Assembly: GCF_000428145.1 (NCBI RefSeq)
Contig: NZ_ATZJ01000063.1
Location: 1 to 12,818 of the forward strand
Reading direction: 5' to 3'
Length of the DNA stretch: 12,818 nt
Source: Chitinilyticum litopenaei DSM 21440
Lineage (GTDB): Bacteria; Pseudomonadota; Gammaproteobacteria; Burkholderiales; Chitinibacteraceae
A model generated the notes under the pieces. The model was not told the origin of the DNA and ran no database searches. It saw nothing but the letters and a program-made list of their open reading frames with translations. Below are positions 7,778 through 12,818 of the stretch, in pieces; position 1 is the stretch's first letter, and each line of letters begins with the position of its first letter. The position numbers and the translations under genes were made by a program.

Positions 7778-7826
7778 GGGGTATCGCCATGAAGCCCTTA
7801 ATCCAAAAAGGCTGCAGGGCAATACC
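7778..7826. repeat. Diverged copy of the 2452-2506 palindrome
   Basis: The left arm begins TGGGGTATCGCC and the right arm ends GGCTGCAGGGCAATACCCA. The arms are imperfect reverse complements. The order of blocks (GGGGTAT, GCC, GCCCTT, CAAAAAGGCTG, GGGCAATACCC) matches the perfect palindrome at 2452-2506. Substitutions affect mainly the left arm here. Confidence 0.75.
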
Positions 7827-7871
7827 CAACAAGCAAACCTGATTAGGCCGCTACCTCGGTAAAGAAAAATG

Positions 7872-7975
7872 CGTCATTCCCGCGAAAGCGGGAATCGGGC
7901 GGCAATGCCTGTTCAAGCGGCGCTCTGGATGCCGGCTTTGACCGCGGGGAATCCCCATGGGATGCCGGCATGACG
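7872..7975. repeat. Composite CGTCAT...ATGACG palindromic repeat
   Basis: About 104 bases bounded by CGTCAT (7872-7877) and ATGACG (7970-7975). Inside are a perfect 8-bp hairpin ATTCCCGC-GAAA-GCGGGAAT (7876-7895), a second hairpin GGGG-AAT-CCCC (7946-7956) and the palindrome ATGCCGGCAT (7962-7971). GTCATTCCCGCG-type repeats are common extragenic elements in proteobacteria. Read on the minus strand, its right end (7947-7975) aligns with 12480-12508 at 26 of 29 positions, where an IS110 element has inserted. Confidence 0.75.
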
Positions 7976-7997
7976 AGTTGCTGAGCTGGCTAACTAA

Positions 7998-8016
7998 TCA
8001 GGGAAGCAAACCCTGA
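7998..8016 (-). terminator. Possible hairpin terminator of the response regulator
   Basis: TCAGGG and CCCTGA form a 6-bp stem with a 7-base loop, ending six bases beyond the stop codon of the regulator. Read on the minus strand it is followed by ATTAGTTAG rather than a T-run, so termination would be weak. Confidence 0.35.
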
Positions 8017-8021
8017 AACAA

Positions 8022-8930
8022 TCAGTCGCGGCGCACGCGGGCGATGACGCAGTTGCCGCGCCCCTGGTATTCAAGTTCGTCAAAGGACATCATCTTCGCC
8101 ATCGAAATGCCGCGACCATGCGGGTCAAAGGCGCGGTCCGGCGAGAATTGCAGATACGGCTGCCAGTCAAAGCCCTCGCCTTCGTCTTCGATGCGGATGC
8201 TGACGAACTCCTCGTCGGTTTCCAGCCACACGCGCACCTGGCGCCTGGCAAATTGCGGATCGCGCAAGCGGTTTTCCACTTCTTCCTGCCAGCGCCCGCT
8301 TTGCAGCAGCCGCGTCTTGTCACTGTAGCGAATGGCCAGATTGCCATGCTCGACGGCATTGACCAGCAATTCAGAAATGCCCATCGCCACGCGCTGCGGC
8401 TCCGGGCAGGTTTGCGAGAGCATCAGCGTGAGCTGGCGCGCCTCTTCCAGCGAACGAAACACGAATTCGCCGCGCTGCAGCATGCGATAGGCATCGACCT
8501 GCTCGGCAATCTGCCTTTCCAGCAGCAGGCGTTCGTGGTGAAAGCTCACCGCCGCCGACACGATGGCCAGCAGCATTTCGCGCTGGAATGGTTTGATCAG
8601 GTAGTAATACGCGCCGGCCGCCAGGCCTTCCTGCACATTCTCGGCGGCGCCAACCGCGGTCTGCATGATGACCGGCACATGCTGCAGATCGGCGCGCTGC
8701 TTGATGCGGGCCAGCAACTCCATGCCGTTCATGCGCGGCATCATCCGGTCGAGCAGGATGGCGTCAAAGCCCTGCTCGTCGTGCGTGAGGATTTCCCAGC
8801 CGGCCAGGCCGTCTTCGGCTAGCACCACATCGTAGCCGGCATCCTGCAAATGCTCGGACAGGATTTCCAGATTGAACGGCTCGTCATCGACAACGAGCAC
8901 GCGGCCCAGCGACTCAGGCATCACGGTCAT
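8022..8930 (-). CDS. Response regulator with C-terminal GHKL ATPase domain
   Basis: A 302-residue protein. Residues 8-125 form a receiver domain with acidic pair D15/D16, phospho-acceptor D61 in LLDRMMP, T91 and K113. A helical linker (~128-165) resembles a coiled coil. Residues ~165-300 form an HATPase_c (anti-sigma/SpoIIAB-like) domain with N-box ELLVNAVEHGN (187-197), DEGEGFDW (249-256) and G-box GRGISM (272-277). There is no phospho-acceptor histidine box, so it is not a classic hybrid kinase. It could phosphorylate a partner on serine, or bind it in an ATP-dependent way, under receiver control; that output is inference. AAGGGA lies seven bases before the start, supporting M1 over M4. It is downstream of the ParA-like gene on the same strand, 88 bases away. 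No cognate kinase is visible. Confidence 0.9.
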   Translation of the reverse strand: MTVMPESLGRVLVVDDEPFNLEILSEHLQDAGYDVVLAEDGLAGWEILTHDEQGFDAILLDRMMPRMNGMELLARIKQRADLQHVPVIMQTAVGAAENVQEGLAAGAYYYLIKPFQREMLLAIVSAAVSFHHERLLLERQIAEQVDAYRMLQRGEFVFRSLEEARQLTLMLSQTCPEPQRVAMGISELLVNAVEHGNLAIRYSDKTRLLQSGRWQEEVENRLRDPQFARRQVRVWLETDEEFVSIRIEDEGEGFDWQPYLQFSPDRAFDPHGRGISMAKMMSFDELEYQGRGNCVIARVRRD

Positions 8931-8946
8931 GCGGAGTTCCCTTTTA

Positions 8947-8966
8947 AAGCAACTTCAAGCAACTTC
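8947..8966 (-). repeat. Tandem 10-bp direct repeat before the response regulator
   Basis: AAGCAACTTC occurs twice in a row (8947-8956, 8957-8966), 16 bases upstream of the regulator's start. On the minus strand the region reads TTGAAG, 16 bases, TAAAAG, which could be a weak -35/-10 pair overlapping the repeats. The repeat may be an operator or chance duplication. Confidence 0.45.
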
Positions 8967-9018
8967 AAACGATTGCAAGCCAGGTCAAGCGCTGATCTGC
9001 GGCGCACGCGACCGGCAT

Positions 9019-9798
9019 TCAGCGCGCGGCGGCGGCCAGTTCAGCGTACAGCGCGGCAAATTCCTGCGCCAGCTTGTGACGGGCATCGAGCGCAACCAGT
9101 GGGGCGGCGGCCTCGTGCGATTCACGCACCTTCACCGAGCTGGACAGGCGGCTTTGCAGCACCGGCAGGCCCTGTTCCTCCAGCTCGGTCACCAGTCGCA
9201 GCGGCAGGCTGGCGCGCGGCTGGAACTGATTGACGACGATGCCTTCGATTTCCAGCTTGCCATTGTGATCCTGACGGATTTCCTCGACTCGCGCCATCAG
9301 GCCCAGCAACGCATCGCGCGAGAAGGAATCGCAATCGAAGGGAATCAGGCAGCCGGTGGCGGCGATCAGCGCCGAGAGCGTGAAGAAATTCAGCGCCGGC
9401 GGCGTATCGATATACACCTCGTCATACTCGCCGGCCAGCTCGCCCAGCGTCTCGCGCAATTTGTAGATCTTGTAGCGCGCTTCCAGCTTGGTTTGCTGCT
9501 CGGCGATCAGCGGGCTGGAGGGCAGCACATCCAGGCCTTCATGCGGCGTGGGGTGGATGAATTCGCGCGCCGGCTTGGCATACAGGCTGAAGTTCAGCAC
9601 CTGCTCGAAAAAATCGGCCAGATTGGGGCTGGCTGTTCTGGCCGCCTCGCCCAGCAGGTAGTGGGAGGCATTGCCCTGCGGGTCCAGATCCAGCACCAGC
9701 ACGCGCTTGCCGCTCTTCGCAGCGACCGCAGCGAGATTGACCGCAATCGTCGATTTGCCAACGCCGCCTTTCTGGTTGAAAACCACGCGCACATGCAT
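9019..9798 (-). CDS. ParA/MinD-family ATPase (orphan)
   Basis: A 259-residue ATPase. The deviant Walker A box KGGVGKST is at 10-17, Walker A' DLDPQGN at 37-43, and Walker B is D131 in YIDTPP. It has no N-terminal DNA-binding extension, so it is of the short Type Ib/chromosomal kind. No parB-like gene or centromere-like repeats are adjacent, so it is probably not the main chromosome partition protein. Orphan ParAs often position other machinery such as chemoreceptors, pili or enzymes, and the neighbouring receiver protein fits a signalling or positioning role; that is inference. GGGAG lies seven bases before the ATG at 9798, fixing the start. It is first of a likely two-gene unit and divergent from htpG. 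Confidence 0.92.
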   Translation of the reverse strand: MHVRVVFNQKGGVGKSTIAVNLAAVAAKSGKRVLVLDLDPQGNASHYLLGEAARTASPNLADFFEQVLNFSLYAKPAREFIHPTPHEGLDVLPSSPLIAEQQTKLEARYKIYKLRETLGELAGEYDEVYIDTPPALNFFTLSALIAATGCLIPFDCDSFSRDALLGLMARVEEIRQDHNGKLEIEGIVVNQFQPRASLPLRLVTELEEQGLPVLQSRLSSSVKVRESHEAAAPLVALDARHKLAQEFAALYAELAAAAR

Positions 9799-9890
9799 GT
9801 CATCACTCCCTGTCCTTGTTATCAGCGCAATATAGCATGGCCCGCCTGACGGCAGTCATCAGCCTGGAAACCCTGTGGCGCGCAGGGATA

Positions 9891-9919
9891 CTTGAAGCCG
9901 TCACAAACGCCCCCATGTA
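9891..9919 (+). promoter_or_regulatory. Sigma-32 heat-shock promoter of htpG
   Basis: CTTGAAG (9891-9897) and CCCCATGTA (9911-9919) are separated by 13 bases. This matches the RpoH consensus CTTGAAA, 11-15 bases, CCCCATNT almost perfectly. Transcription should begin near 9926, giving a leader of about 40 bases. It predicts RpoH-dependent heat induction of htpG. Confidence 0.9.
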
Positions 9920-9966
9920 GCGTTCACCTGTTTTAAACCAGACCATTTTTCCGCACGGAGTTAAAC

Positions 9967-11871
9967 ATGGCCAAGGAAACACTCGGCTTTCAGGCAGAAG
10001 TGAAGCAGCTGCTGCAACTGATGATCCACTCGCTGTATTCCAACAAGGAAATCGCGCTGCGCGAGCTGATCTCGAATGCCTCTGACGCCTGTGACAAACT
10101 GCGCTTCGAGGCGCTCAACCATGCGTCCCTCTATGAAAACGACGGCGAACTCGCCATTGCCGTGTCCTTCAACAAGGACGCCCGCACGCTGACCATTTCT
10201 GACAACGGCATCGGCATGAGCCGTGAGGAAGTCATCAGCAATATCGGCACCATCGCCCGCTCGGGCACCAAGGAATTCTTCAGCCAGCTTTCCGGCGATG
10301 CGAAAAAGGATGCCAATCTGATCGGCCAGTTCGGCGTGGGCTTCTATTCGGCCTTCATCATCGCCGACCGCGTCACGCTGACCACCCGCCGCGCCGGCGC
10401 GCCGGCCAGCGAAGCGGTGCGCTGGGAATCGGCGGCCGATGGCGAATTCACCATCGAAGCGGTGGAAAAGGCCGGCCGCGGCACCGAAATCGTGCTGCAC
10501 CTGAAGGAAGGCGAAGACGAGCTGCTGTCCGACTGGCGCCTGCGCTCCATCATCAAGAAATACTCGGATCACATCACCCTGCCGATCCGCATGCAGAAAG
10601 CGCCGGGTTACGACAAGGACGGCAACGTTGAAATCTCCGACGAGATCGAAACGGTCAACCAGGCCAATGCGCTGTGGGCGCGCAGCAAGTCGGACATTAG
10701 CGACGAGCAGTACACCGAGTTCTACAAGCACGTCGCACACGATTTCGAAGACCCGCTGGCCTGGAGCCACGCCAAGGTCGAAGGCCGCCAGGAATACACC
10801 GAGCTGCTGTATATCCCGGCACGCGCGCCGTTCGACCTCTACGACCGCGAGCGCCGCCATGGCGTGAAGCTGTACGTGAAGCGCGTTTTCATCATGGAAG
10901 ACAGCGACAAGCTGATGCCGCAGTACCTGCGCTTCGTGCGTGGCGTGATCGACTCCGCCGATCTGCCGCTCAACGTCAGCCGTGAAATCCTGCAGCACAG
11001 CAAGGACATCGAGCAGATCAAGTCCGGCTGCGTGAAGAAGGTGCTGGGCCTGCTGGAAAGCATGGCGAGCTCGGACGAGCAGGCCGAAAAGGACAAATAC
11101 GCCAAGTTCTGGCAGGAATTCGGCCGCGTGCTGAAGGAAGGCGTGGGCGAGGATTTTGCGAACAAGGACAAGATCGCCGGCCTGCTGCGCTTTGCCTCGA
11201 CCCACCTCGACACCAGCGAGGAAGTCGTCAGCCTGGCGGACTACATCGGCCGCATGAAGGAAGGCCAGGAGGTAATCTATTACATCACCGCCGACTCCTT
11301 CGCCGCCGCGCAGCACAGCCCGCACCTCGAAGTGTTCCGCAAGAAGGGCATCGAAGTACTGCTGCTGGGCGACCGTGTTGACGAGTGGGTGGTATCCAGC
11401 CTGCACGAGTTTGACGGCAAGAAGCTGCAATCGGTCGCCAAGGGCGAGCTGGATCTCTCTAAGTTCGAGGACGAGGAAGAGAAGAAGCAGCAGGAAGCCG
11501 CCGCCACGGAAATGAAGGATGTCGTGGAAAAGGTGAAGGAAGTGCTGGCCGACAAGGTCAAGGACGTGCGCATCACCCACCGCCTGACCGACTCCGCCGC
11601 GTGCATTGTGGTGGACAACGCCGACATGAGCGCGAACCTGGAGCGTCTCTTGAAATCCGCCGGCCAGGACGTGAAGGGCGCCAAGCCGATTCTGGAGCTG
11701 AACCCCGAGCACCTGCTGGTCAAGAAGCTCAAGAGCGAAATCGCCAGCGCGCGTTTCCACGACTGGACCGAGCTGCTGTTCGATCAGGCACAGCTGTCGG
11801 AAGGCGCCCAGCTCGACGACCCGGCCGCGTTTGTGAAGCGCCTCAACAGCCTGATGCTGAGCATGGCGTAA
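9967..11871 (+). CDS. htpG: Chaperone protein HtpG (bacterial Hsp90)
   Basis: A 634-residue ATP-dependent cytoplasmic chaperone, close to the usual 620-640. The N-terminal GHKL ATPase domain has LRELISNASDACDKLRF starting at residue 31, with E33 expected to be catalytic and N37 to bind magnesium. DNGIGM is at 79-84 and GQFGVGFYSAF at 120-130. The middle and C-terminal dimerisation domains follow without a break. GGAG lies six bases before the ATG. The sigma-32 promoter upstream and an intrinsic terminator downstream make it a single-gene unit. Its stop codon is inside a small hairpin (AATACAT-GACG-ATGTATT, 11870-11887). Confidence 0.98.
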   Translation: MAKETLGFQAEVKQLLQLMIHSLYSNKEIALRELISNASDACDKLRFEALNHASLYENDGELAIAVSFNKDARTLTISDNGIGMSREEVISNIGTIARSGTKEFFSQLSGDAKKDANLIGQFGVGFYSAFIIADRVTLTTRRAGAPASEAVRWESAADGEFTIEAVEKAGRGTEIVLHLKEGEDELLSDWRLRSIIKKYSDHITLPIRMQKAPGYDKDGNVEISDEIETVNQANALWARSKSDISDEQYTEFYKHVAHDFEDPLAWSHAKVEGRQEYTELLYIPARAPFDLYDRERRHGVKLYVKRVFIMEDSDKLMPQYLRFVRGVIDSADLPLNVSREILQHSKDIEQIKSGCVKKVLGLLESMASSDEQAEKDKYAKFWQEFGRVLKEGVGEDFANKDKIAGLLRFASTHLDTSEEVVSLADYIGRMKEGQEVIYYITADSFAAAQHSPHLEVFRKKGIEVLLLGDRVDEWVVSSLHEFDGKKLQSVAKGELDLSKFEDEEEKKQQEAAATEMKDVVEKVKEVLADKVKDVRITHRLTDSAACIVVDNADMSANLERLLKSAGQDVKGAKPILELNPEHLLVKKLKSEIASARFHDWTELLFDQAQLSEGAQLDDPAAFVKRLNSLMLSMA

Positions 11872-11889
11872 TACATGACGATGTATTGA

Positions 11890-11920
11890 CCTGCAGCCAT
11901 TCAAGACTATTGGCCGCAGG
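11890..11920 (+). repeat. Hairpin in htpG 3' untranslated region
   Basis: CCTGCAGCCA (11890-11899) and TGGCCGCAGG (11911-11920) pair at 9 of 10 positions around an 11-base loop. It lies between the htpG stop and the terminator and would be in the mRNA tail. It may protect the 3' end; no function is shown by sequence. Confidence 0.45.
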
Positions 11921-11931
11921 CATATACCCAG

Positions 11932-11958
11932 AAAGCCGGCCTTAGGCCGGTTTTCTTT
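11932..11958 (+). terminator. Rho-independent terminator of htpG
   Basis: AAAGCCGGCC and GGCCGGTTTT form a stem (six G/C pairs, one G-T, three A-T) around the loop TTA, followed by CTTTT. It is 60 bases after the htpG stop on the same strand, with classic intrinsic terminator form. Confidence 0.88.
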
Positions 11959-12121
11959 TGCAGTCTGCCATTCAGCGTCTTTGGCGCGGCCTGGTTCCGA
12001 GCATCTTTCACGACCTTTCCACCTGCTGCAAAAAGAGCATGAACGAAATGGGCTGGCTGCCTGCGCGATCTCTGCAGCCATGCCGGCAATCCGCTCTTGC
12101 AGCGGCGTGGCCTTCCGTGCC

Positions 12122-12152
12122 GGCTTGTCCCGGCAAGCCAGCCGGTTATACT
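12122..12152 (+). promoter_or_regulatory. Promoter with overlapping hairpin before the VF530-like gene
   Basis: TTGTCC (12125-12130), 16 bases, TATACT (12147-12152) makes a good sigma-70 promoter 35 bases ahead of the start codon. The -35 lies in an inverted repeat GGCTTG (12122-12127)/CAAGCC (12134-12139), which could be an operator; that is inference. The 229 bases between the htpG terminator and the VF530-like start codon contain nothing else I can support. Confidence 0.6.
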
Positions 12153-12187
12153 GCCCACCTTTCTGCCCCTTGCCGGCCCGGCCCCAC

Positions 12188-12430
12188 ATGAGCGTCACGC
12201 AAAAAAACAACCCGCAACACGGTATCACGCTGGAGCGCATGCTGCTTGATCTGGTGGACCATTTCGGCTGGAAGGAACTCGCCCGCCAGATTCCCATCCA
12301 GTGCTTCTACAATGAGCCCTCGATCAAATCCAGCCTGAAATTCCTGCGCCGCACACCGTGGGCGCGCGCCAGGGTCGAGGAGCTGGATGCCAGACTGCGT
12401 CAGGCCGCGCAGGACGCCGCTGACGACTGA
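12188..12430 (+). CDS. VF530 family (DUF2132) small DNA-binding protein
   Basis: An 80-residue protein with the VF530/DUF2132 pattern: HGITLERMLLDLVDHFGW (11-28), then CFYNEPSIKSSLKFLRRTPWAR (39-60), the most conserved block of the family. The family is annotated as DNA-binding from a structure of the Vibrio protein; its cellular job is unknown to me. The tail after ~64 is Ala/Asp-rich and variable. The start ATG has no recognisable Shine-Dalgarno (CCGGCCCCAC precedes it), but upstream in-frame sequence is unlike the family. It has its own promoter and sits about 80 bases from the IS110 insertion. Confidence 0.88.
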   Translation: MSVTQKNNPQHGITLERMLLDLVDHFGWKELARQIPIQCFYNEPSIKSSLKFLRRTPWARARVEELDARLRQAAQDAADD

Positions 12431-12445
12431 TTCTATTTCACCGAG

Positions 12446-12471
12446 CAGAAATCCTGATCAGAAATCCTGTT
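12446..12471. repeat. 13-bp tandem duplication
   Basis: CAGAAATCCTGAT is followed directly by CAGAAATCCTGTT (12 of 13 identical). It lies just after the VF530-like stop and before the repeat interrupted by the IS. Only two units are present. Confidence 0.6.
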
Positions 12472-12479
12472 CAGCAAGC

Positions 12480-12508
12480 CATCATGCCGGCGTCCCATAG
12501 GGATTCCC
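12480..12508. repeat. Half of an extragenic repeat interrupted by the IS110 element
   Basis: The stretch starting CATCATGCCGGCGTCC and ending GGGATTCCC matches the minus strand of 7947-7975 at 26 of 29 positions, and similarity stops at 12508/12509. The right half of this repeat should lie beyond the IS, outside the window. The break marks the probable insertion point. Confidence 0.7.
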
Positions 12509-12521
12509 TTGTATCTCGCAG

Positions 12522-12700
12522 TACTTGGCGGTTAGCTTCCGCCAATCGGGAGAAGGACAGCTTGTGGATTCCCTTAAGGTTCAAACCTTGTATCGCAGAT
12601 CAAGCCCTTCTCCCACCTCTTCGCCAGCCTGAACACTGAACGGTAGCCAAGGGCCCAGACCCTGCATGCACAAGGCAAGTGGGTGAAGTTGGCAAACGCA
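12522..12700 (+). ncRNA. Predicted bridge RNA (seekRNA) of the IS110 element
   Basis: The non-coding left end folds by eye into three parts. (1) A 5' stem-loop, TTGGCGG (12525-12531)/CCGCCAA (12539-12545). (2) A stem GGGAGAAGG (12548-12556)/CCTTCTCCC (12606-12614), then GCTTG/CAAGC (12560-12564/12601-12605). These enclose an internal loop with TGGATTCCCTT (12565-12575) on the 5' side and GTATCGCAGAT (12590-12600) on the 3' side, capped by AAGGT-TCAA-ACCTT. (3) A second stem, CTTCGCC (12619-12625)/GGTGAAG (12682-12688, one G-U), enclosing a looser loop. This order matches the IS621 bridge RNA, which has a target-binding then a donor-binding loop and is ~177 bases. The 5' guide repeats flanking bases 12501-12510 exactly. 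RNA ends are estimates. Confidence 0.68.
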
Positions 12701-12716
12701 ATCACTGGAAACAAGC

Positions 12717-12818
12717 ATGATCTATCTCGGTATCGATGTCGCCAAGGCCAAACTGGATTGCGCCCTTCTGCGTGATCCGCACAAGACCGCCTGCAAATCC
12801 AAGGTCTTTCCCAATACC
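12717..12818 (+). CDS. IS110-family transposase/recombinase, N terminus (partial)
   Basis: The first 34 residues of a DEDD-type recombinase are visible, beginning MIYLGIDVAKAKLDCALL. GIDVAK with D7 is the N-terminal RuvC-like signature of IS110 transposases, and D7 would be the first metal-binding acidic residue. The frame is open to the window edge, so intactness, the C-terminal serine domain and the right end cannot be judged. The ATG has no strong Shine-Dalgarno (GGAAACAAGC precedes it). It begins about 17 bases after the predicted bridge RNA end. Confidence 0.9.
   Translation, partial: MIYLGIDVAKAKLDCALLRDPHKTACKSKVFPNT

Larger units (their letters stand above)
7635..8021. other. Gene-free region with several palindromic repeats
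   Basis: Between the convergent MOSC and response-regulator genes, 387 bases contain no credible reading frame. From left to right it holds an imperfect inverted repeat (7675-7737), a diverged copy of the 2452-2506 palindrome (7778-7826), a composite CGTCAT-ended repeat (7872-7975) and a short hairpin next to the regulator's stop (7998-8016). It looks like a landing zone for extragenic repeats. Confidence 0.75.
12508..12818 (+). mobile_element. IS110-family insertion sequence, left end (partial)
   Basis: The element contains a roughly 208-base non-coding left end followed by an IS110-type transposase that runs past the window edge. The left boundary is placed where similarity to the extragenic repeat ends (12508/12509), with CT (12508-12509) as a possible core dinucleotide by analogy with IS621. 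A long 5' non-coding region is typical of the IS110 subgroup, in contrast to IS1111 elements, where it lies 3'. The right end is not visible, so the boundary is provisional to a few bases. Confidence 0.78.

Noticed and set aside
11959..12187. Minus-strand coding remnant with a plausible-looking stretch (KATPLQERIAGMAAEI)
   Set aside because: No start signal or recognisable family, and the frame simply runs into the antisense of htpG; I cannot support a gene or pseudogene.
9961..12297. A 778-codon open frame on the minus strand covering htpG
   Set aside because: It is the exact antisense of a highly conserved htpG, starts within the VF530-like gene and has no recognisable domains. It is a by-product of high G+C codon bias.
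12446..12471. CRISPR-like array start
   Set aside because: Only two adjoining 13-base units, no spacers and no cas genes in the window.

Overview
The window looks like chromosomal DNA of a high-G+C betaproteobacterium. A member of the Neisseriales (Chromobacteriaceae or Chitinibacteraceae) is my best guess, from gene content alone and without any database check. Supporting signs are the start of a 16S rRNA gene with a beta-type rrn promoter and leader, housekeeping genes with proteobacterial motifs, and extragenic palindromes of the kind common in this class.

Layout. 1-30 is the 5' end of a 16S rRNA gene read leftward, with its leader (boxA and hairpins) and a strong promoter to about 275. 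A ferredoxin-domain flavin reductase (472-1497, minus) lies upstream of that promoter and is divergent from an SDR/epimerase-like protein (1553-2449, plus). A long perfect palindrome (2452-2506) separates the SDR gene from a minus-strand pair: a UbiH/UbiF-type FAD monooxygenase followed closely by dsbC. Divergent from that pair is comEC (4561-6849), whose stop overlaps the start of a MOSC-domain (YcbX-like) gene. A 387-base gene-free stretch (7635-8021) holds several palindromic repeats. It is followed by a minus-strand pair: an orphan ParA-like ATPase, then a response regulator with a C-terminal GHKL ATPase domain. htpG (9967-11871, plus) follows, with a textbook sigma-32 heat-shock promoter and a rho-independent terminator. 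A small VF530/DUF2132-type gene (12188-12430) comes next.

The right edge holds the left end of an IS110-family element, whose transposase begins at 12717 and runs off the window. Its roughly 200-base non-coding left end folds by eye as a bridge RNA: a 5' stem-loop, then a stem with an internal loop carrying two putative guides, then a second stem-loop. The 5' guide repeats ten bases of the flanking DNA exactly. The 3' guide is complementary to the expected right half of the extragenic repeat into which the element has inserted. A related copy of that repeat lies at 7872-7975. This is the most notable item in the window.

Functional themes are envelope and redox chemistry (flavin reductase, SDR, quinone-type hydroxylase, DsbC), DNA uptake (ComEC), Moco-type chemistry (MOSC), stress chaperoning (HtpG), signalling and positioning (ParA plus hybrid regulator), and a programmable mobile element.
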